DNA of 64,000 bases from Rhodovibrio sodomensis (GTDB lineage Bacteria > Pseudomonadota > Alphaproteobacteria > Kiloniellales > Rhodovibrionaceae): NCBI RefSeq assembly GCF_016583645.1, contig NZ_NRRL01000005.1:1-64000 (forward strand). Reading direction: 5' to 3'. Every line of letters starts with the position of its first letter. Position 1 is the first letter of the stretch. A program made the translations under genes and the position numbers. Below are positions 28,295 to 37,369 of this stretch, piece after piece. Below the pieces are notes generated by a model. It did not search any database. It was not told where the DNA came from and saw only the letters and a program-made list of their open reading frames with translations.

Positions 28295-29485
28295 TTAGGA
28301 CGCGTCCGCGATGTCGTCCTGGCGCCGGGCGACACGGTTGCCCGGATGCCGCTCGCAGCGTCCGGCAAGCTCCATCTCCAGGAGGACCAGCGTCACGATC
28401 GCTGGCGATAACTGGCATTGCCGGATCACTTCGTCAACCGCGACAGGGGTCGGGTCCAACAACTCCGCGATCTCCCGGCGTGCCCGGGCGAGCTCCTGAT
28501 CGCTCAGATCCATCGGCGTTACCTCCGCCTCGGCCCGCATGTCGCCGTCCCAGCCGAGCGCGCCGAACAGGTACCCGCGGCCCGGCGCCTCGTGCGGATC
28601 GCTGCGCAGCAGCGGGCCCAGGCCGTCCAGCACGTCGCGGGCCGATTCGACCAGGATAGCGCCGTCGCGCAGCAGCCGGTTGCAGCCCTTGGCCCGCGGG
28701 TCGAGTGGGCTGCCCGGCACGGCGAACACCTCGCGCCCCTGTTCGCCAGCCAGGCGCGCGGTGATCAGGGAGCCGCTCTTGAGCGCCGCCTCGACCACGA
28801 CGACGCCCAGCGACAGACCGGAGATCAGGCGGTTGCGCCGCGGGAAGTGGCGCGCCTGCGGCTCGGTGCCGACCGGCATTTCCGACACCACGACGCCGCG
28901 GTCGACGAGGTCGCCGTACAGCTGTTGGTGTTCCGGCGGGTAGATCACGTCGACCCCGCCCGCCATCGCGGCACAGGTCCCGGTTTCGAGCGCGCCCGTA
29001 TGGGCGGCGCCGTCGATCCCGCGGGCGAGGCCGGAGACCACCAGCAATCCTTCGCCCGCCAACTCGTGCGCCAGCGCTCGCGCCATCCGGCGGCCATTGG
29101 CGCTGGCGTTGCGCGCGCCCACGAGGGCGACCGCCGGGCGCTCCAGCAGGAACGGATGGCCGCGCACGAACAACAGCGGCGGCGCGTCGTCGAGCGCGGC
29201 AAGTTGGGCAGGAAAGCCCGCATGGCCGCACGCGAAGGCATGGCCGCCCAGCTTGTCCAGCTGCGCGAGTTCCTTTTCGGCGAGCGACCGCGGACAGATC
29301 TTGATCGGCTTCTTGCGCCCGCCGCGCGCCGCCAGCTCGGGCAGGGCGTCGAGCGCGGCCGCGAGCGTGCCGTAGCGGCGCAGCAGGGCGTGGAAGGTCA
29401 CCGGGCCGACGTTCTCGCTGCGGATCAGACGCAGCCAGTCCACCGTCTCCTGCCGTGACAAGGCCCGCCCATCACCGCCGTCCAT
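28295..29485 (-). CDS. dprA: DNA-processing protein DprA
   Basis: A 396-residue DprA/Smf protein, which loads RecA on incoming single-stranded DNA during transformation. It has an N-terminal SAM-like helical region (LRLIRSENVGPVTFHALL), a Rossmann fold (VALVGARNASANGRRMA, VVSGLARGIDGAAHTGAL in part, FPRRNRLISGLS, EAALKSGSLITARLAGEQGR in part), and a C-terminal winged helix (LLDPTPVAVDEVIRQCQLS). It sits between plsY and topA in the order usual for alphaproteobacteria. No other competence genes are in the window. Confidence 0.94.
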   Translation of the reverse strand: MDGGDGRALSRQETVDWLRLIRSENVGPVTFHALLRRYGTLAAALDALPELAARGGRKKPIKICPRSLAEKELAQLDKLGGHAFACGHAGFPAQLAALDDAPPLLFVRGHPFLLERPAVALVGARNASANGRRMARALAHELAGEGLLVVSGLARGIDGAAHTGALETGTCAAMAGGVDVIYPPEHQQLYGDLVDRGVVVSEMPVGTEPQARHFPRRNRLISGLSLGVVVVEAALKSGSLITARLAGEQGREVFAVPGSPLDPRAKGCNRLLRDGAILVESARDVLDGLGPLLRSDPHEAPGRGYLFGALGWDGDMRAEAEVTPMDLSDQELARARREIAELLDPTPVAVDEVIRQCQLSPAIVTLVLLEMELAGRCERHPGNRVARRQDDIADAS

Positions 29486-29617
29486 ACACGCGATTGTAGG
29501 TGGGCGGATACGGGAGTCAATCGATAAGTGTCGGCGTCCGATAAGGCCACTTTCGGACGGCTAGAAGTTCGGTCGGCCGTGAGTCTCGGCCGTGAGTCAT
29601 AGCTCCCGCTCGCACGA

Positions 29618-30250
29618 TTACGTCTTCGGCTCGCCCTTCTGCCCGATCTTGCTTTCCTCCCCCTTCAGCAGCCGGCGGATGTTCTCGTGGTGCTTGAGCC
29701 ATACGACGACGGCGATGACCGCGGCGAACTGGGTGAGCTGGACGTCTTCGACCAAGTACCAGGCCCAGACGGGGGCGCTCGCCATCGCAAGCAATGCGGC
29801 CAGGCTGGAGAAGCGGGTCGCGGCGGCGGTCGCCAGCCAGACCGCGCAGCAGGCCAGCCCCATCGGCCAGGCGATGGCGATGTGCACGCCAAGCGTGGTC
29901 GCGACCCCCTTGCCGCCGCGGAACTTCAGCCAGATCGGGAAGAGGTGGCCCAGGATCGACCCGTAGGCCGCCATCAACGCGATGTCCGGGCCGTACAGCC
30001 AGCCCGCGACCAGCACCGCGACGGCGCCCTTGCCGGCGTCCAGCAGCAGGGTGGCGGCCGCGAGGTCCTTGCGGCCGGTGCGCAGGACGTTGGTCGCCCC
30101 GATGTTGCCGGAGCCGATCTTGCGCAGGTCGCCGTGGCCGAACAGCCGAGTGAGCACGATGCCGAAGGGAATCGACCCCAAGAGATAGCCCGCCAGGAAG
30201 CCGGCGAGCAGGTAGGGGCCGGACAGGCTCCAGGAGATCGGATCGGGCAT
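29618..30250 (-). CDS. plsY: glycerol-3-phosphate acyltransferase PlsY
   Basis: A 210-residue inner-membrane enzyme that acylates glycerol-3-phosphate with acyl-phosphate, the first step of phospholipid synthesis. Five membrane segments are visible. The family motifs are GSIPFG, GSGNIGATNVLR, and KFRGGKGVAT. The ATG at 30250 fits the family's usual start; the longer frame is not hydrophobic. It is followed on the same strand by dprA. Confidence 0.95.
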   Translation of the reverse strand: MPDPISWSLSGPYLLAGFLAGYLLGSIPFGIVLTRLFGHGDLRKIGSGNIGATNVLRTGRKDLAAATLLLDAGKGAVAVLVAGWLYGPDIALMAAYGSILGHLFPIWLKFRGGKGVATTLGVHIAIAWPMGLACCAVWLATAAATRFSSLAALLAMASAPVWAWYLVEDVQLTQFAAVIAVVVWLKHHENIRRLLKGEESKIGQKGEPKT

Positions 30251-30285
30251 CGCGCGTGCGGTCCCTCGCGGCTTGGGCGGCGCTC

Positions 30286-31617
30286 TTACGCCGCGGCAGG
30301 AGCGGGCGTCTCGGCATAGATCGTTCGGCCGTCGACGACCGTGCGCACGACCCGTCCGCGCGCCGGCCAGGCGTCGAACGGGGCGTTCTTGCACTTGCCG
30401 AGGAAGCTGTCCGGGTCGATCGTCCAGGCGCGCTCGGGGTCGAACAGGATCATGTCGGCGGGTCCGCCCGCGGCGAGCCGGCCGGCGTCCCGCCCCAGAA
30501 TGTCGGCCGGCTTGTAGGTCAGGCCGGCCAGCAGGTCGAGCAGCTCAAGCTGCCCGGCGTGCACCAGGTCGAGCGACAGCGCGAACAGCGTCTCCAGGCC
30601 GGCGATGCCGTACTCCGCCGCCGTGAACGGCAGGCGCTTGCTGTCCTGGTCCTGCGGGTTGTGGTCGCTGACCACGGCGTCGATCGTGCCGTCGGCGAGG
30701 CCGGCCACGATCGCCTGCCGGTCGGCCGCGCCGCGCAGCGGCGGGTTGACCTTGGCGAACGTGCGGTAGTCGCCCACCGCATCCTCGGTCAAGGTGAAGT
30801 AGTGCGGGGCGGTATCGCAGGTGACCCGCAAGCCGTTCGCCTTGGCCTGCCGGATCGCCTCGACCGCGGCGCCCGTGCTGATCAGGCTGGCGTGGTAGCG
30901 TCCGCCGGTCATCTCGACCAGCCGCAGGTCGCGTTCAAGCTGGATCAGTTCGGCCATCGCCGGGCTCCCCGACAGGCCCAGGCGGGTGGCGAGCGCGCCG
31001 CCGTTCATCACCCCGGTTGCGAGCGTCGGCTCCAGCGGATGCTGTAGGATCACGGTATCGAACACGCTGGCGTAGGCGAGGCAGCGGCGCAGCGTCTGCG
31101 CGTTGGCGACCGCCCGGTCGCCATCGGTGAAGCCGACCGCGCCCGCCTCCGACAGCAGCCCGATCTCGGTCATCTGCTCGCCCGCGCAGCCGCGGGTCAG
31201 CGCGCCGTAGGCGTAGACCTTGACCAGCTTGGTCTCGCGCGCCCGCCGGGCGACGAACTCCAGGCCGGCGACGTCGTCGATCACCGGGTCGGTGTTGGGC
31301 AGACAGGCGATCGAGGTGATCCCGGCCGACGCCGCCGCGCGTCCGGCAGAGGAGATCGTCTCCTTGTGCTCGCGCCCCGGCTCGCCCAGCTGCGCGCGCA
31401 TGTCGACCAGGCCGGGCGCCAGGCACAGGCCGGCGCAGTCGACCTCCTGCGCGTCCGGCGGCACACCGTCGCGGAACAGGCCGGCGCCGACCTCGACGAT
31501 CCGGTTGCCGTCGACCAGCACGCCGCCCCGGGCGTCCAGGCCGCTCGCCGGGTCGAGCAGGCGGGCGTTGGTGTAGGCGACCTTGGCGGTGCCGGCGGGC
31601 TTGGCGTGCAGGCTCAT
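30286..31617 (-). CDS. pyrC: dihydroorotase-like protein lacking the HxH metal motif (PyrX-type)
   Basis: A 443-residue amidohydrolase-fold protein of the type I dihydroorotase group. The normal metal motif DMHxHLREPG is changed to [10 protein letters not shown] (residues 72-81): both histidines are replaced, by Arg74 and Gln76. Other family regions remain ([32 protein letters not shown]). It overlaps pyrB by four bases. In Pseudomonas an inactive pyrC' (pyrX) product beside pyrB is needed to assemble aspartate transcarbamoylase, and the same structural role is inferred here. A second, active dihydroorotase would then be required elsewhere in the genome. Confidence 0.88.
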   Translation of the reverse strand: MSLHAKPAGTAKVAYTNARLLDPASGLDARGGVLVDGNRIVEVGAGLFRDGVPPDAQEVDCAGLCLAPGLVDMRAQLGEPGREHKETISSAGRAAASAGITSIACLPNTDPVIDDVAGLEFVARRARETKLVKVYAYGALTRGCAGEQMTEIGLLSEAGAVGFTDGDRAVANAQTLRRCLAYASVFDTVILQHPLEPTLATGVMNGGALATRLGLSGSPAMAELIQLERDLRLVEMTGGRYHASLISTGAAVEAIRQAKANGLRVTCDTAPHYFTLTEDAVGDYRTFAKVNPPLRGAADRQAIVAGLADGTIDAVVSDHNPQDQDSKRLPFTAAEYGIAGLETLFALSLDLVHAGQLELLDLLAGLTYKPADILGRDAGRLAAGGPADMILFDPERAWTIDPDSFLGKCKNAPFDAWPARGRVVRTVVDGRTIYAETPAPAAA

Positions 31618-32642
31618 GCCCCGATGCTCCCATCGAGGTCGCCCGTCGTGGCACGGGTCGGCGCCTGCCGGGTCAGGGCGTCGAGCACGCCCATCCGCAC
31701 GGCGACGCCCATCTCGACCTGCTCGCGGATCGCCGAGCGGTCGATGTCGTCGGCGACCACGCTGTCGATCTCGACGCCACGGTTCATCGGTCCCGGGTGC
31801 ATGATCAGCGCGTCCGCCTTGGCGTGCGCCAGCTTGTCGTAATCCAGGCCGTAGAAGCGGAAGTACTCACGGATCGAGGGGACGTAGGAGCCCTGCATGC
31901 GTTCGGTTTGCAGGCGCAGCATCATCACCACGTCGCAGTCCGCGAGCCCGGCGCGCATGTTGGTGTAGGCGGTCACGCCCAGGCGCTCGATCCCGCTCGG
32001 CAGCAGGGTAGGCGGCGCGATCACCCGCACCTCCGCGCCCAGCGTGGTCAGCAGATGGATGTTGGAGCGGGCCACGCGGGAGTGCGCCACGTCACCGGAG
32101 ATCGCCACCTTCAGCCCCGCGATCTCGCCGCGCCGCCGGCGGATCGTCAGCGCGTCCAGAAGCGCCTGGGTCGGGTGCTCGTGGCTGCCGTCGCCGGCGT
32201 TGATGACCGCGCAGTTGACCTTTTCGGCGAGCAGCTGCACCGCGCCGCTGTCCGGCGCGCGCACCACGAGCACGTCGGGATGCATGGCATTCAGGGTCAT
32301 CGCGGTGTCGATCAGCGTCTCGCCCTTTTTGATCGACGACCAGGCGACCTCCATGTTGATGACGTCCGCGCCGAGGCGCTTGCCGGCCAGCTCGAACGAG
32401 GTGCGGGTGCGCGTGGAGGTCTCGAAGAACAGATTGATGACCGTGCGCCCGGCCAACAGGTCGGAGGTCTTGTTGGCCGCCTGGTTGACCGCGACGTAGC
32501 TTTCCGCCCGGTCCAGCAGAGCCACGATCTCCGCCGCCGTCATCCCCTCGATCCCGAGGAGATGACGCAGCGGCGCGCCGGAACCGGACTCGGCGGCGGC
32601 GCGGGTCGGGATATCCTGCAGGGCGCGGTCGGCGGGGCTCAT
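31614..32642 (-). CDS. pyrB: aspartate carbamoyltransferase catalytic subunit
   Basis: A 342-residue enzyme that condenses carbamoyl phosphate with aspartate in pyrimidine synthesis. The carbamoyl-phosphate loop is [21 protein letters not shown] and [13 protein letters not shown] supply further active-site residues; [12 protein letters not shown] is conserved. It has an N-terminal extension of about 25 residues compared with E. coli PyrB. No regulatory pyrI is nearby. The stop overlaps the pyrC-like start (ATGA), in keeping with a PyrB-PyrX complex. Confidence 0.96.
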   Translation of the reverse strand: MSPADRALQDIPTRAAAESGSGAPLRHLLGIEGMTAAEIVALLDRAESYVAVNQAANKTSDLLAGRTVINLFFETSTRTRTSFELAGKRLGADVINMEVAWSSIKKGETLIDTAMTLNAMHPDVLVVRAPDSGAVQLLAEKVNCAVINAGDGSHEHPTQALLDALTIRRRRGEIAGLKVAISGDVAHSRVARSNIHLLTTLGAEVRVIAPPTLLPSGIERLGVTAYTNMRAGLADCDVVMMLRLQTERMQGSYVPSIREYFRFYGLDYDKLAHAKADALIMHPGPMNRGVEIDSVVADDIDRSAIREQVEMGVAVRMGVLDALTRQAPTRATTGDLDGSIGA

Positions 32643-32708
32643 CGCGGGCGGATCATGTCACTGGCCCCCGGTGCAGGCAAGCGGACCGCACCCTGCCCGG
32701 TGCCGCTG

Positions 32709-33101
32709 TTACGCGACCGCCGCTCGGATGTCCGTCGCCGTGAAGTCGGCGCCTTTGAAGAGCAGCGGCGCGTCCAGCGCCTTGGCGAGTGCGTAGGCGA
32801 AGCAGTCGCCGAAGTTCAGACCAGCCGCGTGGCGGCCCTTGCCGTAGGTGCGATAGGCCTCGGCCGCGAGATCGGCCTGTTCGGCGTCAAAGGGGACGAG
32901 GCGAATGTCCGCAGATCGCAGGAACGCATCCATCTCGCCCACTGCACGATGACCGGCACGCCGCAAGCACACAATCGAAAGCTCGACGTACGTTCCTGTC
33001 GACATGCGCGCCTGCACGGCATCCTCAAGGGTGCTGCGTAAGGGCGCGCTGTCGTGCTCTTTCGTCAAGATCGCAAAAACGGCTGACGTGTCGACCGCGA
33101 T
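32709..33101 (-). CDS. vapC: PIN-domain toxin, VapC family
   Basis: About 131 residues, starting at GTG 33104 (coordinates here exclude the overlap bases). The PIN domain acidic residues are visible: Asp5 in AVDTSAVFAIL, Glu in TYVELSIV, Asp in NFGDCFAYALA and Asp in FKGADFTATDI. VapC toxins are Mg-dependent ribonucleases, often cutting tRNA or rRNA. The start overlaps the VapB stop (GTGA), the normal antitoxin-first order. Confidence 0.9.
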   Translation of the reverse strand: MAVDTSAVFAILTKEHDSAPLRSTLEDAVQARMSTGTYVELSIVCLRRAGHRAVGEMDAFLRSADIRLVPFDAEQADLAAEAYRTYGKGRHAAGLNFGDCFAYALAKALDAPLLFKGADFTATDIRAAVA

Positions 33102-33388
33102 CACGTCGGTAAGCCGTGATCGTCGTAGCCGATGATCTCGTCAGGTGCGCGCGGGTCCAGCACATCCAAAGCGGCGAAGCGGTCGATGATCCGACGTGCT
33201 TCCGCCAAGCGCTTCTGACGTGCCTGCTCGGTTTCCTGGCCCGCGTTATCCTCGGCGGGATCGCGAGACCGCGTTGCGCCGTCCGATCTCAGGGCACGCC
33301 GCACCACATCCTCGACACGCTCGCCGCGTTGGGCGGCTAGGGCGCGAAGATCGCGTTCCAGATCCGGGTCGTCAATGACGAGGCTCAT
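33101..33388 (-). CDS. vapB: VapB-type antitoxin (Rv0623-like)
   Basis: A 95-residue protein from ATG 33388. The N-terminus SLVIDDPDLERDLRALAAQR resembles the Rv0623-type ribbon-helix-helix DNA-binding region (core LVIDDPDLERDLR). A charged linker and a C-terminal toxin-binding segment (RIIDRFAALDVLDPR) follow. It is longer than usual for VapB. It should neutralise the VapC next to it and repress the pair. Confidence 0.82.
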   Translation of the reverse strand: MSLVIDDPDLERDLRALAAQRGERVEDVVRRALRSDGATRSRDPAEDNAGQETEQARQKRLAEARRIIDRFAALDVLDPRAPDEIIGYDDHGLPT

Positions 33389-33445
33389 GCTTGCGAATAT
33401 AGCGCGCCCGGCCGGCGGAATCACGCCCGGTCGGGTCCGGAGGCC

Positions 33446-33724
33446 TTACGCGCTCTTCGCCAGCAGGTCCAGTTGGCGCGGGTCGGCCTCGGTCGCGGCC
33501 TCCTCGGGATGCTCGGCTGTAGCCGTGCGGGCGCCGTCGTCGCTGCCCAGGCCGCCCAGCAGGACATCGTCCTGGTGCATCATCTGCGGCGCGCGCATGG
33601 CGCCGGACAGCGCGTCCAGCAGCTCGGCATTGTCGCTGCGCTTGGCGGCGCGGTGCGGGGCGATCGGTTCGACCTTGTCCGCCACGAAATCCTGGTCGCC
33701 GCGGGGTTTCTGGCTCTCGCTCAC
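33446..33724 (-). CDS. small hypothetical protein
   Basis: 92 residues from GTG 33724, hydrophilic and acidic, with no membrane segment or known motif (ELLDALSGAMRAPQMMHQD in the middle). Composition and codon use match neighbouring genes, which supports a real gene. Function is unknown. Confidence 0.55.
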   Translation of the reverse strand: MSESQKPRGDQDFVADKVEPIAPHRAAKRSDNAELLDALSGAMRAPQMMHQDDVLLGGLGSDDGARTATAEHPEEAATEADPRQLDLLAKSA

Positions 33725-33803
33725 GGGTTTGTCCTCCGAGCTCGCGCGGTTGCTTGCGCGTCGTTGGCGCTGTTCGCGCGCGCTCTATAACCCCTTTCGC
33801 CGA

Positions 33804-35021
33804 TTAAATCACCCCCCGATCGCGCAGGCGGGCAATCTCGTCGGCGTCGAGGCCGAGCGCGTCCTGCAGCACCGCGTCGGTATGCTCGCCCATCCGGGGC
33901 GGCGATTGGCGGTAGCTGACCGGGGTTTCGGAGAAGCCGATCGGGTTGCCGATCAGGTCGACCTTGCCCTTGGCGGCTTGCGGATAGTCCATCTCGATCT
34001 GCATCTTGCGGTGCTGGATCTGCGGATCGGCGAACACGCGGTCCAGCGTGTTGACCGGCCCGCTGGGCACGCCGCGGGCGTTCAGCGCCGTAACCCAGTC
34101 TTCCAGCGGGCGGGCCGCGGTGATCTCGTCCAGGATCGGATACAGCGCCTGGCGGTTGCGCACCCGTTCGGCGTTGGTGGCAAAGCGTCGGTCCCGCGGC
34201 AGGTCGGGCCGGCCGGCCTCGTCGCAGAACTTGGCGAACTGGCCGTCGTTGCCGACCGCCAGGATGAAGTAGCCGTCGGACGCCGGCATGGTCTTGTAGG
34301 GCACGATGTTGGGATGCTCGTTGCCGCGTCGTTTGGGCAGTTCGCCGCCGGTCAGGTAGTTGAGGCCCTCGTAGGTCAGCCAGGATACCTGCGTGTCCAG
34401 AAGCGCGAGGTCGATGTGCTGGCCCTGGCCGGTCCTGTGGCGGTGGTGCAGGGCGGCCAGGATCGCGGAACTGGCGTACATCCCGCACATGATGTCCGCG
34501 ATCCCGATCCCGACCTTCATCGGTTGGCCGTCGGGCTCGCCGGTCAGCGACATGATCCCGCCCATCCCCTGCGCCAGATAGTCGTAGCCCGCGCGGCTGG
34601 CGTACGGTCCGGTCTGCCCGAAGCCGGTGATCGAGCAGAAGATGATGTGCGGCGCGATCTCCTTAACGTCGTCGTAGGCGAGGCCGTACTTCTTCAGCCC
34701 GCCGGCCTTGAAGTTCTCGACCAGGATGTCGCTCTCCCGGATCAACTCCCGGGCCAGGCGCTGGCCCTCCGCGCTCGCGATGTCGAGCGTGACCGAGCGC
34801 TTGTTGCGGTTGGCGGACAGGTAATAGGCGCTCGTCTCGGTGTCGTTGCCGTCCGCGTCCTGGACGTAGGGCGGCCCCCACTTGCGGGTGTCGTCGCCCT
34901 GGCCGGGCCGCTCGATCTTCAGCACCTCCGCGCCCAGGTCGCCCAGCAGCTGGGTGCAGGTCGGCCCCGCCAGGATCCGGGTCAGGTCGAACACGCGCAG
35001 GCCGGCGAGCGGTGCGGTCAT
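33804..35021 (-). CDS. CaiB/BaiF family (class III) CoA-transferase
   Basis: A 405-residue family III CoA-transferase. N-terminal GLRVFDLTRILAGPTCTQLL, then NRNKRSVTLDI and VENFKAGGLKKYGL are typical; the catalytic aspartate falls in VGIGIADIMCGMYA. Such enzymes move CoA between carboxylic acids such as succinate, formate/oxalate or carnitine; the substrate cannot be set from sequence. A lone AEC transporter lies upstream on the same strand and might carry the matching organic acid. Confidence 0.93.
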   Translation of the reverse strand: MTAPLAGLRVFDLTRILAGPTCTQLLGDLGAEVLKIERPGQGDDTRKWGPPYVQDADGNDTETSAYYLSANRNKRSVTLDIASAEGQRLARELIRESDILVENFKAGGLKKYGLAYDDVKEIAPHIIFCSITGFGQTGPYASRAGYDYLAQGMGGIMSLTGEPDGQPMKVGIGIADIMCGMYASSAILAALHHRHRTGQGQHIDLALLDTQVSWLTYEGLNYLTGGELPKRRGNEHPNIVPYKTMPASDGYFILAVGNDGQFAKFCDEAGRPDLPRDRRFATNAERVRNRQALYPILDEITAARPLEDWVTALNARGVPSGPVNTLDRVFADPQIQHRKMQIEMDYPQAAKGKVDLIGNPIGFSETPVSYRQSPPRMGEHTDAVLQDALGLDADEIARLRDRGVI

Positions 35022-35068
35022 GGCAGGCGGTATCCCACAAGTGTCGGTGTCGCCGGCTTTTTCGCTGG

Positions 35069-35977
35069 CTAGCCCGCGAGGGTCAAGATTACGGGCAGGC
35101 TGACCATCGAGACCGCCGTTTGCAGCGTGATCACGCCCGCCATCAGGGTCGCGTCGCCGCCCAGCTGGCGGGCCAGGATATAGCTCGAGGTCGCGGTCGG
35201 GGAGGCCATGAACAACAGCGCGATCGCGGCCGTCAGCCCCTCGACCCCGAACGCCCACAGCATCCCGGCCGTCAGCGCCGGCATGGCGACCAGCTTGAGC
35301 GCCGTCGTTTGCGCGACCGGGCGCGCGTTGCGGCGCACCGCGGGCCAGTCGAGCGCCGCGCCGACGCACAAGAGGCCGATCGGCAGGGCCGCCCGGCCAA
35401 GGATATCCAGCACGTCGCCGATCACGATCGGCATGCCGGTGAAGTTGCTGAGCGCGCCCAGCACAGCGGCGATGATCAGCGGGTTGCTGATCACCTGCTT
35501 GATCGTGCCGACCACGGTCGGCTCGGCGGCGGAGCCCCAGCGGGCTAGCGCGATCACACAGATCAGGTTGACCGTGGGCACGATCACCGCGATCGCGATC
35601 GCCGCGACCGTCAGCCCGGCGCTGCCCCAGATCGCGCCGGCGATCGACAGGCAGATGTAGACGTTCATCCGGACCGCGCCCTGGACCATGCTGGTGAACG
35701 CCGGTCCGTCGACGCCCCACAGCTTCTGCACGGCCATCATGCCGCCCGCCATCACCAGGATCGCCGCGACCAGCGCCCCCGCCATGGGCAGCACCGACAG
35801 ACCGGCGAGGTCCGCGCCCGATAGGGTGGTCACGATCAGCGCGGGGAAGAAGATCCTGTAGGTCAGGCGCTCCGCCGGCTGCCAGAAGCCGTTGCCGGGA
35901 AACCCCCGACCCTGCAGCCAGCTGCCCAGGAAGATCAGCAGGAACACGGGCAGGATGGCGGTGACGATGGCGAACAT
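35069..35977 (-). CDS. AEC-family permease
   Basis: A 302-residue protein with about ten membrane segments, matching the auxin efflux carrier family (AEC/MdcF). Features are FLLIFLGSWLQGRGF at the start and NPLIIAAVLGALSNF in the middle, followed by LPIGLLCVGAALD. AEC carriers in bacteria move malate, malonate and similar acids. It lies 47 bases upstream of the CoA-transferase, so a shared organic-acid pathway is possible. Confidence 0.9.
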   Translation of the reverse strand: MFAIVTAILPVFLLIFLGSWLQGRGFPGNGFWQPAERLTYRIFFPALIVTTLSGADLAGLSVLPMAGALVAAILVMAGGMMAVQKLWGVDGPAFTSMVQGAVRMNVYICLSIAGAIWGSAGLTVAAIAIAVIVPTVNLICVIALARWGSAAEPTVVGTIKQVISNPLIIAAVLGALSNFTGMPIVIGDVLDILGRAALPIGLLCVGAALDWPAVRRNARPVAQTTALKLVAMPALTAGMLWAFGVEGLTAAIALLFMASPTATSSYILARQLGGDATLMAGVITLQTAVSMVSLPVILTLAG

Positions 35978-36191
35978 GCGGCGGTCCGGGAACGGTGGCG
36001 GTGAGCGGGAGGCTAGGGCGCGCCGGGGTGGATGGCTAGGGCGAGCTGTTGAAACGGGGACCTATGAGCCCGTTGAACGCGCCTTCGCATCGCGTCCGCA
36101 TACCGTCGTTCAGGTGAAGGCTTTGGCCCAGACGGCCCGGCGTGTGTATTTTAGCACCCGAACACCGTGGCGGCCGGGGGAGAGCGCACGC

Positions 36192-36737
36192 ATGGCCGAG
36201 GACGACCTGTATCACCGCGACTTCTTCCGCTGGACCCGCGATCAGGCGGCCCGGCTGCGCACGCTGGCGCAGCGCCAGTCCGAGCACGGACGCGATCCGG
36301 ACAGCGCGTCCGATGGAGTCTTGGATGCGGGCCACTTGGCCGAGGAGGTGGCCCAGGCCGGGCGGAGCGAACTGAATCGTGTGGCCGCGCACCTGACCAA
36401 CACGCTGGTCTGCCTGTTGGAGGCAGCCTGGCTCGAGGACGCGGCGACCAACCGCCGCTGGCGCGGCGAGGCCAAGAGCACCGCGCGCGAGGCGCGCCGG
36501 GCGTTCACCGACGGCATGCGCCCGTACCTGGATATCCAGGAGATCTGGGAAGACGCGCTGGACGAGACCAACGCCCGCCTGCGCGACACCGGCGAGCAGA
36601 TGCTGCCGGCGCGGTTGAGCTGTCCGCTGACCCTGGACGATCTGCTGGCCCGGCGGATGGACGCCGACGCCGCCGTCGACCGTCTGCGTGCCGCGCTGCT
36701 GGACGACGACGCCGAGCCTGCCGGGCGCGAGGGGTGA
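36192..36737 (+). CDS. DUF29 domain protein
   Basis: 181 residues. YHRDFFRWTRDQAARLR at the start, HLAEEVAQAGRSELNRV in the middle and CPLTLDDLLARRM at the end match DUF29, with a 10-20 residue insertion near residue 30. DUF29 proteins are helical and common in cyanobacteria and alphaproteobacteria; no function is known. The ATG at 36192 was chosen because upstream codons are not family-like. Confidence 0.85.
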   Translation: MAEDDLYHRDFFRWTRDQAARLRTLAQRQSEHGRDPDSASDGVLDAGHLAEEVAQAGRSELNRVAAHLTNTLVCLLEAAWLEDAATNRRWRGEAKSTAREARRAFTDGMRPYLDIQEIWEDALDETNARLRDTGEQMLPARLSCPLTLDDLLARRMDADAAVDRLRAALLDDDAEPAGREG

Positions 36738-36790
36738 GGATTGAGGGTTTGTGTTAGGGATGCATGCTCGCTCGAGACGCAGCACGCATA

Positions 36791-36810
36791 TCCCCTCGCC
36801 CTTGAGGGGA
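36791..36810. repeat. TCCCCTC/GAGGGGA palindrome between convergent genes
   Basis: TCCCCTC (36791-36797) and GAGGGGA (36804-36810), followed by GAGGGAC, lie between DUF29 and ruvX. This is a short member of the CTCTCC family. Confidence 0.6.
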
Positions 36811-36892
36811 GAGGGACCCGCCTAAGCTGTGTGCACACCCGCCAACGGGCCTACCCATAGCGGAATATCCTCCCCCACCCGCCGCACCGCGC

Positions 36893-37366
36893 TCACCCCC
36901 GCCGGAGTGCGTCCAGCGCGCCCTGGAGGATGTAGGCGGCGGCCATCTGGTCGAGGTGTTGCTTGTGCTTGTGCCCGGCCATCTCGGCCTCGTCGCTCAG
37001 CACGCGTTCGACCGCGGCCGTGGACAGGCGTTCGTCCCAGAACGCGATCGGCAGGGTGTAGCCGGCCTCCGCGATCAGGTTGCGGGCGAACTGGCGGGTC
37101 GCCTGGCAGCGCTTGCCTTCCTGGCCGTTCAGGCCGACCGGCAGGCCGATCACCAGCGCCTTGACCGAGCGTTCCGCGATCGCCGCCGAGAGCGCCCGGG
37201 CGTCGGCGGTGAACTTGGTGCGCTGGATCGTGCCGACCGGGGAAGCCACGGTGCGGCCGCGGTCGGAGACGGCCATGCCGATCGTCTTGTCGCCGAAGTC
37301 CAGGCCCATCAGGCGGGCCTTGGCCGACAGGTGCTGTTCCAGGGCCGCGAGGTCGACGATCGCCAT
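36893..37366 (-). CDS. ruvX: Holliday junction resolvase-like / pre-16S rRNA nuclease (YqgF)
   Basis: 157 residues with an RNase H-like fold. LMGLDFGDKTIGMAVSD (first acidic motif), VIGLPVGLNGQEG, FWDERLSTAAVE and the final HLDQMAAAYILQ are the YqgF signatures. The E. coli homologue trims the 5' end of 16S rRNA. It starts 3 bases after the RND pump stop, so it may be read from the efflux operon as well as its own promoter. Confidence 0.93.
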   Translation of the reverse strand: MAIVDLAALEQHLSAKARLMGLDFGDKTIGMAVSDRGRTVASPVGTIQRTKFTADARALSAAIAERSVKALVIGLPVGLNGQEGKRCQATRQFARNLIAEAGYTLPIAFWDERLSTAAVERVLSDEAEMAGHKHKQHLDQMAAAYILQGALDALRRG

Positions 37367-37369
37367 GGC

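Noticed and set aside
29573-29600. Tandem TCGGCCGTGAGTC duplication downstream of plsY
   Set aside because: Only two short copies in a small gap; no evidence of function.
33804-35720. 638-residue version of the CoA-transferase extending into the AEC gene
   Set aside because: The family starts at the ATG at 35021; upstream residues are an out-of-frame reading of the transporter.
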